Positions 17,642-26,075 of a DNA stretch of 64,000 nt are shown here, piece by piece (within the stretch, counting starts at the first letter, position 1; each line of letters starts with the position of its first letter). The notes beneath the pieces are model-generated. The model searched no databases. It saw only the letters and a program-made list of their open reading frames with translations, and was not told where the DNA came from. The translations under genes were made by a program, and so were the position numbers. Source of the stretch: Streptomyces fodineus (lineage in GTDB: Bacteria; Actinomycetota; Actinomycetes; Streptomycetales; Streptomycetaceae); contig NZ_CP017248.1 in NCBI RefSeq assembly GCF_001735805.1, positions 9,176,001 through 9,240,000 of the forward strand, written 5' to 3'.

Positions 17642-18559
17642 TCAGCTCCGTCCGCGCCCTCGCTCCAGCCTCTCCAGCACCGCCTGCGCCATGGCTTCCT
17701 CGCCCTTGGCGTTGGGGTGTGCGGGCGCGGCGGGCGCGGCCGGCTGAAGCGGTTCGATCCAGCGGTCCGCGGGCGCCTTGCACATGTCGTGGCCGACCGT
17801 GGGGCCGTAGGTGTCGACGTACTCGGCCCGGTTCACCCCGGCGACCAGGCGCAGCATCAGGTTCAGCCGCTTCTCGGTGTCCCGGAGGTAGGGGAAGTCC
17901 TGCTGGGCGAACGGCACTTGGGGAAAGCAGCCGCTGCCGTCATCGGGCAGCAGGTCCGGGTAGCCGACGACGACCACGCGTGCGTGCGGCGCCCGGGCGT
18001 GCACCGCCCGCAGCACCCGGTCGACCTTCGGCGCGGCCTTGACGATCGCGAGGACCAGCTGGTCGTATCCGGTCGCCTGGTAGGAGCGCTCGCAGGGGTT
18101 GCCCGTCGGGTCCTGAGCGGCCAGGCGGGCGCACGTGCCGATGATCGCGCCGAAACCGACGTCGTTGCCGCCGATCTGCACCGTCACCAGGTCGGTGTCC
18201 CGGTCCAGCGCGTCGAGTTGAGGCTTGTTGGTGCCCTGCGCCTGCCACATCTCGGCGGTCGTCGCCCCCGCACAGCTGACGTCCGTGAAGGTGGAAACCT
18301 CTCTCCCGGCCGCCACCAGCGAGGGGTAATTGCGGTCGGAGCGGGCGCAGCCCGCGTCCACCTGCCGCGGGATGCCGGGGCCCGAGGTGTAGGAGTCGCC
18401 GAGGGCGACGTAGTCGATGCCGCGGCCGTGTCCGGCGGGATGCGCGGAAGCCGGTGCCGTGGCGGCGGCGACGAGAACGCAACCGCCCAGCGCCGCCCCC
18501 AGCGCACCTGCCCGCCGCCGGCCTCTCGCCCCGCCCGCCGCACGTGTGCCGTTCACCAT
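17642..18559 (-). CDS. Secreted SGNH/GDSL lipase-esterase
   Basis: 305-residue secreted hydrolase. Signal peptide: basic RGRRRAG then GALGAALGGCVLVAAATAPASAHP. Block I is YVALGDSYTSGPGIP (nucleophile Ser), block III VTVQIGGNDVGFG (oxyanion Asn), block V HPNAKGEEAM (catalytic His). Six cysteines can form three disulfides, as in Streptomyces SGNH lipases of the S. scabies esterase type. ATG at 18559 has GGGGGAGG upstream; longer in-frame starts lack signal-peptide logic. It converges on pgm with 55 nt between the stops. Confidence 0.92.
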   Translation of the reverse strand: MVNGTRAAGGARGRRRAGALGAALGGCVLVAAATAPASAHPAGHGRGIDYVALGDSYTSGPGIPRQVDAGCARSDRNYPSLVAAGREVSTFTDVSCAGATTAEMWQAQGTNKPQLDALDRDTDLVTVQIGGNDVGFGAIIGTCARLAAQDPTGNPCERSYQATGYDQLVLAIVKAAPKVDRVLRAVHARAPHARVVVVGYPDLLPDDGSGCFPQVPFAQQDFPYLRDTEKRLNLMLRLVAGVNRAEYVDTYGPTVGHDMCKAPADRWIEPLQPAAPAAPAHPNAKGEEAMAQAVLERLERGRGRS

Positions 18560-18994
18560 GGATCCTCCCCCTGAGGCCGGTTCATCGCACGGTTCCGGCA
18601 CCGGAGTGCGGCCCTCGTGCGTTCGACTGGGTCTGTATACCGTCCGGTAGGTCGCGCGGGCCAGAAGCGGGCGGCAACGAGTTCGGGGGACGGGCCGGCT
18701 CGAGAGGCCTTGGCCCGGACTGTGGCGAGCCGATTCCGAGGGACACCCGTCTGCACGGCGAGGCGGACGCGCTATCGGCCGCCGATGCCACTGCGGAGAC
18801 GGACGGGAGAACTGAGTCTCCGTCATGTTCCGTGGGGTCAGGGCCGACTGCCGGGTGGTGGGCTACACCATCCGGTGACTTCTGGCCGTCGCAGCGTTAT
18901 TCATGCCTCCGATTTCCTGATCATTCCATTGACAAGCCCTCGGGACTGACCAGCCGTCATCAAGCTCTGACCCAAGTCGAGGAGAGTGGAGAGA
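18560..18994. other. Intergenic region between divergent secreted-protein genes
   Basis: 435 bases separating the lipase (minus) and the Pro-rich repeat protein (plus). A consensus TTGACA occurs at 18929-18934, but no good -10 box follows at 16-18 nt. No supported small gene or RNA was found. Confidence 0.45.
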
Positions 18995-20302
18995 ATGACG
19001 ACATCGCCGCGACGGCGATCCGTACTGGCGTCAGCTGCCACCATCGCCGCGCTCACCGTAGCCGCGCTGGCGAACCCGGGCGCGGCCTATGCTCAGGATC
19101 ACCCCACCCCGCAACCGCCATACCCGAAGAAACCCGCCTCCCCGTTTCATCCCGAGAAACCGGTGACTCCGGGGAAGCCTGTCTACCCGATCCATCCTGA
19201 GAAGCCGGAGCGTCCGGTCAAACCTGCGTATCCGGTTAAGCCGGTGTATCCGGAGAAGCCGGTCTATCCGGAGAGGCCTGTGCATCCGGTCAAGCCGGTG
19301 TATCCGGAGAAGCCCGTCTATCCGGAGAAGCCTGTGCATCCGGTCAAGCCGGTGTATCCGGAGAGGCCTGTGCAGCCGGTGAAGCCGGTTTATCCGGAGC
19401 GTCCGGTGAAGCCTGTGTATCCGGAGAAGCCGGTGCAGCCGGCTAAGCCGGTGTACCCCGAGCGTCCGGCGAAGCCCATGTACCCGGAGAAGCCCGTTCA
19501 GCCGGTCAGGCCGGTGTACCCGGAGAAGCCGGTGAAGCCTGTGTATCCGGAGAAGCCGGTGCAGCCGGTCAAGCCGGTGTACCCCGAGCGTCCGGCGAAG
19601 CCCATGTACCCGGAGAAGCCCGTTCAGCCGGTCAAGCCTGTCTACCCGGAGAAGCCGGTGCAGCCGGTGAAGCCCGTGTATCCGGAGCGTCCGGTGAAGC
19701 CGGTGTACCCGGAGAAGCCCGTTCAGCCGGTGAAGCCTGTCTACCCGGAGAAGCCGGTGCAGCCGGTGAAGCCCGTGTATCCGGAGCGTCCGGTGAAGCC
19801 GGTGTACCCGGAGAAGCCCGTTCAGCCGGTGAAGCCTGTCTACCCGGAGAAGCCGGTGCAGCCGGTGAAGCCCGTGTATCCGGAGCGTCCGGTGAAGCCG
19901 GTGTACCCGGAGAAGCCCGTTCAGCCGGTGAAGCCTGTCTACCCGGAGAAGCCGGTGCAGCCGGTGAAGCCCGTGTATCCGGAGCGTCCGGTGAAGCCGG
20001 TGTACCCGGAGAAGCCCGTTCAGCCGGTCAAGCCGGTGTACCCCGAGCGTCCGGTGAAGCCGGTGTATCCGGAGAAGCCCGTTCAGCCGGTCAGGCCGGT
20101 GTACCCGGAGAAGCCGGTGAAGCCTGTCTACCCGGAGAAGCCGGTGCACCCGGTGAAGCCCGTGTACCCCGAGCGTCCGGTGAAGCCCACCTATCCGGAG
20201 AAGCCGGTACGCCCGATGAAGCCGTCGTACCCGGAGCACCCGGCGAAGCCGCACGCGGAGCACGGGAAGTCGGAGCATGAGCAGGGCTCGCGGGATGACT
20301 GA
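18995..20302 (+). CDS. Secreted Pro/Lys/Val/Tyr-repeat protein
   Basis: 435-residue exported protein. The first 35 residues are a signal peptide (TSPRRRSVLASAATIAALT, then AYAQDHP). From about residue 45 to 415 it is almost entirely a three-residue-register proline repeat, alternating YPEKPVQPVKPV and YPERPVKPV modules, then an acidic/His tail (HAEHGKSEHEQGSRDD). The spacing predicts an extended polyproline-II rod, strongly basic with regular tyrosines. No LPxTG sorting signal, lipobox or C-terminal membrane helix is present, so it is probably secreted or bound to the wall by charge. ATG at 18995 is preferred over a GTG 9 nt earlier because GGAGAG is correctly spaced. Function unknown. Confidence 0.85.
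   Translation: MTTSPRRRSVLASAATIAALTVAALANPGAAYAQDHPTPQPPYPKKPASPFHPEKPVTPGKPVYPIHPEKPERPVKPAYPVKPVYPEKPVYPERPVHPVKPVYPEKPVYPEKPVHPVKPVYPERPVQPVKPVYPERPVKPVYPEKPVQPAKPVYPERPAKPMYPEKPVQPVRPVYPEKPVKPVYPEKPVQPVKPVYPERPAKPMYPEKPVQPVKPVYPEKPVQPVKPVYPERPVKPVYPEKPVQPVKPVYPEKPVQPVKPVYPERPVKPVYPEKPVQPVKPVYPEKPVQPVKPVYPERPVKPVYPEKPVQPVKPVYPEKPVQPVKPVYPERPVKPVYPEKPVQPVKPVYPERPVKPVYPEKPVQPVRPVYPEKPVKPVYPEKPVHPVKPVYPERPVKPTYPEKPVRPMKPSYPEHPAKPHAEHGKSEHEQGSRDD
19604..19999 (+). repeat. Four 99-bp tandem repeats inside the Pro-rich gene
   Basis: Units at 19604-19702, 19703-19801, 19802-19900 and 19901-19999. The last three appear identical and the first differs at two bases. Each encodes 33 residues (two 12-residue modules plus one 9-residue module). 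A partial fifth copy follows. Low divergence shows recent expansion. Confidence 0.9.
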
Positions 20303-20353
20303 GCAGAGGTGACCACGGTCAGCTGAGGGAACCTTGGGATTACCAGGGACATT

Positions 20354-20381
20354 GCTGGGCCGCCCGCGAGGGCGGCCCAGC
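20354..20381 (+). terminator. Terminator of the Pro-rich repeat gene
   Basis: Perfect 12-bp stem GCTGGGCCGCCC with loop GCGA, 52 nt after the stop. The rest of 20303-20702 shows no gene. Confidence 0.85.
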
Positions 20382-20702
20382 CGTGTACATGGCGCGGCCG
20401 ACGCCCGACCGGAAGGCGGTGGTTGGCCGAGTGGCACCCGCCCGGCGAGTCCGTCCGCCCTTCGGCCAATCGGTGTGACGACCGCTCCGGCGGGGCAGAC
20501 GCCGCTCCGATCGCGTACTTGGCCGACACCGGTCAAGCACCGCGTACGAGCGTGGCGCGGCGGTATACGGACCGGTGACGGGTGAATCACCCAATCCCTG
20601 GGCCGAGTTGCCCCGACGTCCGCCGGGGCGGATCGATGACCTGCGCGAACGGTGTGCGAAGCTGCGGGTTCAGTATCCGCACAACGGAGGAGAAGCGCCG
20701 GC

Positions 20703-21359
20703 ATGGCCATCATCCACCACACCACGGTCAAGCCCACGAAGCTGGAACTGCTCACCGACTGGCTGCCCACCCGCCCCTGGTACCGCGGCGGCCCGGACGC
20801 CCCGGTGCTGACCAAGTCCGGCGGATTCCGGCTGGAGGACCCGGCGGGCGAGGTCGGCATCGAGTTCATGGTGGCCACCGACACCTCCACCCCCGAACCC
20901 ACCGCCTACCTGGTCCCGTTGACCTACCGGGGCGCGCCGCTGGAGGAGGCGGAGCACGCGCTCGTCGGCACGATGGACCACGGCGTGCTGGGCAGGCGCT
21001 GGGCGTACGACGGCTGCCACGACCCGGTGCTGGTCGGGGAGTTGCTGTCGCTGCTCCAGGGCAGGACCCACGCACACGCCCAGAGCGTCGACGGCGCCCT
21101 CGACCTCGAGGTGGTCCGCTCCTACACCGGCGCACCCCTCACCCTGGACGGCCTCACCCCCGAACCGTCCGACGACCATGAGGGCACGCGCCTGCCCGCA
21201 CCGCACGGCACGATCCTCCACATCCACCGGGTCCTGGGCCCCGTCCCCGGGAACCCGCCGCAGCGCCCCGAGGGAGCGATCGGCCACGTGGCACGCGGCT
21301 GGCAGGACCCACAGGGCACCCCGCTGACGGCGGTCTTCGTAACACTGCGCACCGCCTGA
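20703..21359 (+). CDS. Maltokinase N-terminal cap-like domain protein
   Basis: 218 residues. IHHTTVKPTKLELLTDWLPTRPWYRG, LTKSGGFRLEDPAGEVGIEFMV and YRGAPLEEAEHALVGTMDHGVLGRRWAYDG resemble the N-terminal cap domain of actinobacterial maltokinases, but no kinase domain follows, so it stands alone as in other Streptomyces genomes. No signal peptide or membrane segment. ATG at 20703 has GGAGGAG about 10 nt upstream. Activity is unknown; a role in trehalose/glycogen metabolism would be extrapolation. The 33-bp repeat array begins directly at its stop codon. Confidence 0.75.
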   Translation: MAIIHHTTVKPTKLELLTDWLPTRPWYRGGPDAPVLTKSGGFRLEDPAGEVGIEFMVATDTSTPEPTAYLVPLTYRGAPLEEAEHALVGTMDHGVLGRRWAYDGCHDPVLVGELLSLLQGRTHAHAQSVDGALDLEVVRSYTGAPLTLDGLTPEPSDDHEGTRLPAPHGTILHIHRVLGPVPGNPPQRPEGAIGHVARGWQDPQGTPLTAVFVTLRTA

Positions 21360-22330
21360 CCGGCGCCCCCGCGACCAACCGACATGGCCTGACCGGCGTC
21401 ACTGCGCTCAACGCCATGGGCTGACTGGCGTCTCCGCGCCCGACCGACATGGGTTGGCCGGAGTCCTCGCGCTCGAGGGGCGCGGGGTGGCTGGTGTCTC
21501 CGCGCCCGACCGGCATGGGCTGGCCGGAGTCTCCGCGCCCAGGCGGCACGGGCAACTGGCGTCTCCCGGCTCGACCAGGACTGGCTGGCCGGTGTCTTCA
21601 CATCCGAGCGGTACGGGCTGGGCGGTATCGCCTTGGACCGGCATGGGCTGACTGTCGCCTCTGCGCTCAAGCGGCACGGGGACTGGCGTCTCTGTGCCCC
21701 ACCGGTTCGGGCCGGCCGGTGTCTCTGTGCCCGACCGGCACGGGTTGATCGGTGTATCCGCGTCCATCCTGCGTGGGTTGACGGGTGCATCCGTGCCCAT
21801 TTCCGCACGGACTGGCCAGCGTTTCCGCGTTCCTCCTGCACGGGCGGTGCGTGCCCACCCCGCACGGCCTGCCCCGCCTCCCCACACCGACCCCGCACGG
21901 CCTGCCTCGCGCCCCCACGCCTACCCCGCAGGGCCTTACCGCCATCCCACGCCCACCCCTACGGCCTTGCCCGCCTCCCGACGCCGACCCCGCACGGCGT
22001 CATCCGCGTCCCCGCGTTCACCCCGCACGGCGTCATCCGCGTGCCCGCGTTCACCCCGCACGGCGTCATCCGCGTGCCCGCGTTCACCCCGCACGGCGTC
22101 ATCCGCGTCCCCGCGTTCACCCCGCACGGCGTCATCCGCGTCCCCGCGTTCACCCCGCACGGCGTCATCCGCGTCCCCGTGTCCACCCCGCACGGCGTCA
22201 TCCGCGTCCCCGTGTCCACCCCGCACGGCGTCATCCGCGTCCCCGTGTCCACCCCGCACGGCGTCATCCGCCTCCCCGCGTCCACCCCGCACGGCGTCAC
22301 CCGCCTCCCCACGCCCACCCCCCCACGGCC
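21360..22330. repeat. Diverging 33-bp tandem repeat array (about 29 units)
   Basis: The whole interval between two genes follows a 33-base period. From 21360 to about 21850 units are degenerate, of the type gactggcgtctccgcgcccg...catgggtt. From about 21994 to 22320 roughly ten units are nearly identical (cacggcgtcatccgcgtccc...). Because 33 is a multiple of three, most frames stay open on both strands. The minus strand gives an 11-residue repeat around PC (MTPCGVNAGTR and CRSGAETPASP), but the segments lie in three different frames. No ribosome site supports a protein. It may be a minisatellite or the remains of a repeat-protein gene. Confidence 0.8.
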
Positions 22331-22580
22331 TCACTCACCTCCCCACCCTCGGTCGCCAACGCGCCTGCCCCGCCGCGTTCGGGCAAACCGGCGCGTGGCC
22401 TTCTGGCATGGTCCGGTCAAATCTGGCACTCTCTCGGAAGTCCGGCAGCCCGCGCCCTGACCCCGTGAGGGCGTGGCACAGCGATCGCGCAAGCCCCGCC
22501 AGAGGCCGCCCCGGCGTACCCCAGCCGGCCCGCGGCCATCGAGCAGGCCGGGAATCCCGGCCGCCGCAAAGGAGTAGCGT

Positions 22581-24443
22581 GTGAGATCGACCCCCCACAA
22601 GGCCCTCGGCGCCGGTGCGCTCACCGCCGCCGTGGTGGCCGCCCTGGTGCTCCCCGGCACCCCCGCCGCGGCCCGGCCCGACACCCACAAAGCGGCCGCC
22701 GCCTGCACTCCGACGCAGGCCGTCGCCAACGGCGGCTTCGAGAGCGGGACATCACCCTGGTCGACGTCCGCCGCCACCGTCATCACCAGCCGCTCGGGAC
22801 AGACCGCCCACGGCGGCAGTTCCTACGCGTGGCTGGACGGAGTCGGCAGTACCCATACCGACACGCTCAGCCAGAGCGTCACCATCCCGGCCGGCTGCGA
22901 CGCGGCCACCCTCACCTTCTGGCTGCACATCGACACGGACGAGACGACCTCCTCCGTCGCGTACGACAAGCTCACGGCCAAGATCGGCGGCACGACGCTG
23001 GCCACCTACTCGAACCTCGACGAGAACACCGGGTACGTCCAGAAGTCGATCGACGTGTCGGCGTACGCCGGACAGACCGTCACTCTCTCCTTCACCGGGA
23101 CGGAGGACTACAGCCTCCAGACGAGCTTCGTCCTCGACGACATCGCGCTCGACACCTCGGGCGGTACCACCCCACCGCCGGGTGACTCCACACGCACCCC
23201 GGCGTCACCCTCGTACACCGTGAGCCTCGGCAGCGACACCAGTGGCGCCGTCTGGACCGGCCACGAGAGCGCGACCTTCACCAACGCCTCATCCACCGCG
23301 CTGAACGAGGTCTACCTGAGGCTGTGGGACAACTACCACGGCACCTGCGACGCCATGCCGATCCGCGTCACCAACGTCACCGGCGGCACCGCGCAGGCGC
23401 CCAGCGTGGACTGCACCGCGCTCAAGGTCGACCTGCCGGCCCCGCTCGCCCAGGGCCAGAGCGCCACGATCGGCTTCGACCTCGGCATCACCGTGCCCAG
23501 CGGAGCCGACCGCTTCGGCCACGACGGTGCCTACAGCTTCATCGGCAACGCCCTGCCCGTCCTCGCCGTCCGCGACGGCGCCGGCTGGCACCTGGACCCG
23601 TACACGAACAACGGCGAGTCGTTCTACTCCCTGGCCGCCGACTTCAAGGTGACCCTCGACCACCCCAGCAACCTGCTGGTACCGGCCACCGGCACCTCCA
23701 CCGACACCCCCGGCTCCAGCGGCCGTACCGTGACCACGGCGACCGCGTCCAAGGTCCGGGACTTCGCCTGGGCCGCCGGGCCCTTCAGCAAGATCTCCGG
23801 CACCTCGTCGGCCGGCGTCGCGGTGAACGTCTACTCGGTCTCGGGCATCAGCTCCTCCAGCGCCCAGTCGATGCTCAGCACCGCCAAGACCGCCGTGGAC
23901 GCCCACGCGGCCCGCTTCGGCGCCTACCCCTACGGCGAACTGGACGCCGTGCTCGACAACAACTACTGGTTCGGCGGAATGGAGTACCCCGGGTTCGTCC
24001 TGGACGTGGTCAGCACCACCGCCCTCACCCATGAGATCGGCCACCAGTGGTGGTACGGCATCGTCGGCGACGACGAGTACAACAGCCCCTGGCTGGACGA
24101 GGCGTTCACCGACTACGCCACCGACCTCGCCCTCGGCAAGACCGGCAGCAACTGCTGGAACAGCGTCTCCTGGGCCTCCGGCGCCGAGAAGATCACCAAC
24201 TCCATGGCCTACTGGGACGCGCACTCCTCCCGCTACTCCACCGTCGTCTACGGCTACGGCAAGTGCGCCCTGCACGACCTGCGCCGCGTCCTCGGTGACA
24301 CCGCCATGGCCAAACTGATGAAGGACTACGCCACCGCGCACTGGTACGGCGTGTCGACGACGGCCGAGTTCAAGGCCGCCGCCCAGGCCGCCACGAGCAC
24401 CGACCTCACCTCCTTCTGGACCCAGCACCGCATCGACGGCTGA
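22581..24443 (+). CDS. Secreted M1-family metallopeptidase with N-terminal beta-sandwich domain
   Basis: 620-residue exported zinc aminopeptidase. The signal peptide ends near TPAAARP. Residues about 42-195 form a jelly-roll, carbohydrate-binding-like domain (NGGFESGTSPW at its start, SFVLDDIALDT at its end), joined by a Thr/Pro linker to the M1 part. Zinc site: HEIGHQWW at 484-491 with Glu507 in WLDEAFTDYA, the expected HExxH-x18-E spacing. The substrate-binding motif is FGGMEYPG rather than GxMEN. The GTG start has AAAGGAG 6 nt upstream. A 14-bp hairpin follows the stop. It probably degrades peptides outside the cell. Confidence 0.92.
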   Translation: MRSTPHKALGAGALTAAVVAALVLPGTPAAARPDTHKAAAACTPTQAVANGGFESGTSPWSTSAATVITSRSGQTAHGGSSYAWLDGVGSTHTDTLSQSVTIPAGCDAATLTFWLHIDTDETTSSVAYDKLTAKIGGTTLATYSNLDENTGYVQKSIDVSAYAGQTVTLSFTGTEDYSLQTSFVLDDIALDTSGGTTPPPGDSTRTPASPSYTVSLGSDTSGAVWTGHESATFTNASSTALNEVYLRLWDNYHGTCDAMPIRVTNVTGGTAQAPSVDCTALKVDLPAPLAQGQSATIGFDLGITVPSGADRFGHDGAYSFIGNALPVLAVRDGAGWHLDPYTNNGESFYSLAADFKVTLDHPSNLLVPATGTSTDTPGSSGRTVTTATASKVRDFAWAAGPFSKISGTSSAGVAVNVYSVSGISSSSAQSMLSTAKTAVDAHAARFGAYPYGELDAVLDNNYWFGGMEYPGFVLDVVSTTALTHEIGHQWWYGIVGDDEYNSPWLDEAFTDYATDLALGKTGSNCWNSVSWASGAEKITNSMAYWDAHSSRYSTVVYGYGKCALHDLRRVLGDTAMAKLMKDYATAHWYGVSTTAEFKAAAQAATSTDLTSFWTQHRIDG

Positions 24444-24450
24444 GCCGGCC

Positions 24451-24494
24451 GGGCCGGTCGTGGGAAGCGCCCGGTGACACCCCACGACCGGCCC
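24451..24494 (+). terminator. Terminator of the M1 peptidase gene
   Basis: Perfect 14-bp inverted repeat GGGCCGGTCGTGGG/CCCACGACCGGCCC with a 16-base loop, 7 nt after the stop. Confidence 0.85.
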
Positions 24495-24612
24495 GTGCCT
24501 CACCCCGCGGCCACCCGTACGGACCAACCACGGCCCGCGTCGGCCTCGTTGGGCGGTACCCGGGGTGCGGTACGGCCCGACCACGGGTCAGATGGTGTAC
24601 GTGCGAAGCTCC

Positions 24613-25440
24613 ATGTCCCTCCAGCGCGGCCGTACGCGCCTGATCCTCACGGGCGTCCTGACCGGCCTCCTCCTCATCCTGTCCAGCCCCGCGGCCCAGC
24701 CCGCCTCGGCCGGGGGCGTACCCGTGCGCGGCAGCGCGTACATGGGCATGGGCGTCCTCGCCCACGACGGACGCGCCGCGGGCGCCGACGATCCGTCCAA
24801 CATCAACCGGGCGAGCCAGATCGAAGGCGTGGACGTCTCCGGCTACCAGGGCAACGTCGCCTGGTCGACCCTGTGGAGCAGCGGGGTCAAATGGGCGTAC
24901 GCGAAGGCCACCGAGGGGACGTCCTACACCAACCCGTACTTCACCCAGCAGTACAACGGCCCGTACAACGTGGGCATGATCCGAGGCGCGTACCACTTCG
25001 CGACCCCGGACACCTCCGGCGGTGTCACTCAGGCCGACCACTTCCTGGCGCACGGCGGCGGCTGGTCCAAGGACGGCAAGACCCTGCCCGGCGTGCTCGA
25101 CATCGAGTGGAATCCGTACGGGGCCAGCTGTTACGGCAAGTCCAAGAGCGACATGGTCGCCTGGATCCGCGACTTCCTGAACCGCTACAAGTCCCGCACC
25201 GGCCGGGATGCCATCATCTACACGGCGACCAGCTGGTGGACGCAGTGCACCGGAAACTACGGCGGCTTCGCGGCGAGCACCCCGCTCTGGATCGCCCGTT
25301 ACGCCACGGAGCCCGGGGCGCTGCCGACCGGCTGGTCATACCACACGATGTGGCAGTACACCTCCACCGGCAAGACCGTCGGTGACCACGACTGCTTCAA
25401 CGGCTCCCTGGACCGTCTGAAGGCCCTGGCAACCGGCTGA
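24613..25440 (+). CDS. Secreted GH25 lysozyme (N-acetylmuramidase)
   Basis: 275-residue peptidoglycan hydrolase of the Streptomyces cellosyl type. Signal peptide MSLQRGRTRLILTGVLTGLL ends near PASAGG. Catalytic region: Asp74 in VDVSGYQGNVAW, Asp162 and Glu164 in GVLDIEWNPYG. WQYTSTGKTVGDHDCFNG is the typical C-terminal strand. No separate wall-binding domain. ATG at 24613 is chosen for the signal peptide; in-frame starts at 24565 and 24592 are possible and no start has a strong ribosome site. Flanked by hairpins on both sides, so monocistronic. Confidence 0.93.
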   Translation: MSLQRGRTRLILTGVLTGLLLILSSPAAQPASAGGVPVRGSAYMGMGVLAHDGRAAGADDPSNINRASQIEGVDVSGYQGNVAWSTLWSSGVKWAYAKATEGTSYTNPYFTQQYNGPYNVGMIRGAYHFATPDTSGGVTQADHFLAHGGGWSKDGKTLPGVLDIEWNPYGASCYGKSKSDMVAWIRDFLNRYKSRTGRDAIIYTATSWWTQCTGNYGGFAASTPLWIARYATEPGALPTGWSYHTMWQYTSTGKTVGDHDCFNGSLDRLKALATG

Positions 25441-25448
25441 CCCGGCCA

Positions 25449-25492
25449 CCGGCCGCGCCCGGCGGCAACGCCGACACGCCGGGCGCGGCCGG
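25449..25492 (+). terminator. Terminator of the GH25 lysozyme gene
   Basis: Perfect 16-bp stem CCGGCCGCGCCCGGCG with a 12-base loop, 8 nt after the stop. Confidence 0.88.
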
Positions 25493-25564
25493 CGCACGCG
25501 CGGCAGACCGGGCAGGACGGCATGCACGCCGGCCTTCAGGCCCTGCGATCGCGACCGCCTCTCC

Positions 25565-25990
25565 TCAGCCGCAGCGCGGTGCGGCCGGCAGGGTGTGGCA
25601 GGACCGTCCGGCGTCGCGCGAGGCGTCGTCGTGGGACTGGGCCAGGGCGCCCGCCGCGACCACGGCGGTGATCACGACGGCCATGACGAGCTGGCTGACG
25701 ACGGTCACGATCGCCCGGGCGCGGGCGGCTACCAGGGCCGCGACCAGGGCGAAGGCGGCGACTCCCGCCGCCGCGACCAGGTAGCCCCACAGCGAGTCGG
25801 CCTTGACGGTCTTGGCCGCGTCGAGGTTGAACCCGGACAGGAACCAGAGCCCGAAGTCCGCGACCAGGACCGTCAGTTCCAGGAACACCAGACCGCACCC
25901 GGCCCCGATGTCGGCACCGGTGTCGGCGCGGTCGTGGCGCCGGGGGCCGTTGGTGGCGTCGAACGCCGGTGGGGCGACGGGGAGGTTCAT
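25565..25990 (-). CDS. Small membrane protein of unknown function
   Basis: 141 residues. The hydrophilic N-terminus (PRRHDRADTGADIGAGCG) is followed by hydrophobic segments at about 32-52, 68-90 and 95-115 and a short Cys-containing tail. It resembles the Streptomyces DUF6234-type membrane proteins, recalled but not verified. ATG at 25990 is used; a GTG three codons upstream is equally possible. No operon partner. Confidence 0.55.
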   Translation of the reverse strand: MNLPVAPPAFDATNGPRRHDRADTGADIGAGCGLVFLELTVLVADFGLWFLSGFNLDAAKTVKADSLWGYLVAAAGVAAFALVAALVAARARAIVTVVSQLVMAVVITAVVAAGALAQSHDDASRDAGRSCHTLPAAPRCG

Positions 25991-26075
25991 GGCCGTCACC
26001 CTGCCGGGTCTGTGGGGCGGGCGCATGAGTACGCGTACTCACCCGGCTCACCCCACCCGGCCCGCTCCACAGGGT

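Noticed and set aside
18929..18960. Promoter for the Pro-rich protein based on TTGACA
   Set aside because: No acceptable -10 hexamer lies at 16-19 nt, so it was not called.
19031..20902. A 623-codon minus-strand frame opposite the Pro-rich repeat gene (Arg/Leu/His repeats)
   Set aside because: It is the complement of the proline repeat, has no signal or ribosome site and crosses the terminator at 20354.
21994..22320. CRISPR array
   Set aside because: Repeats are directly adjacent without unique spacers, and no cas genes are present.
21633..22460. Plus-strand frame encoding HGVIRVPAFTP repeats as a real protein
   Set aside because: A 33-bp period leaves several frames open on both strands and none has a credible start.
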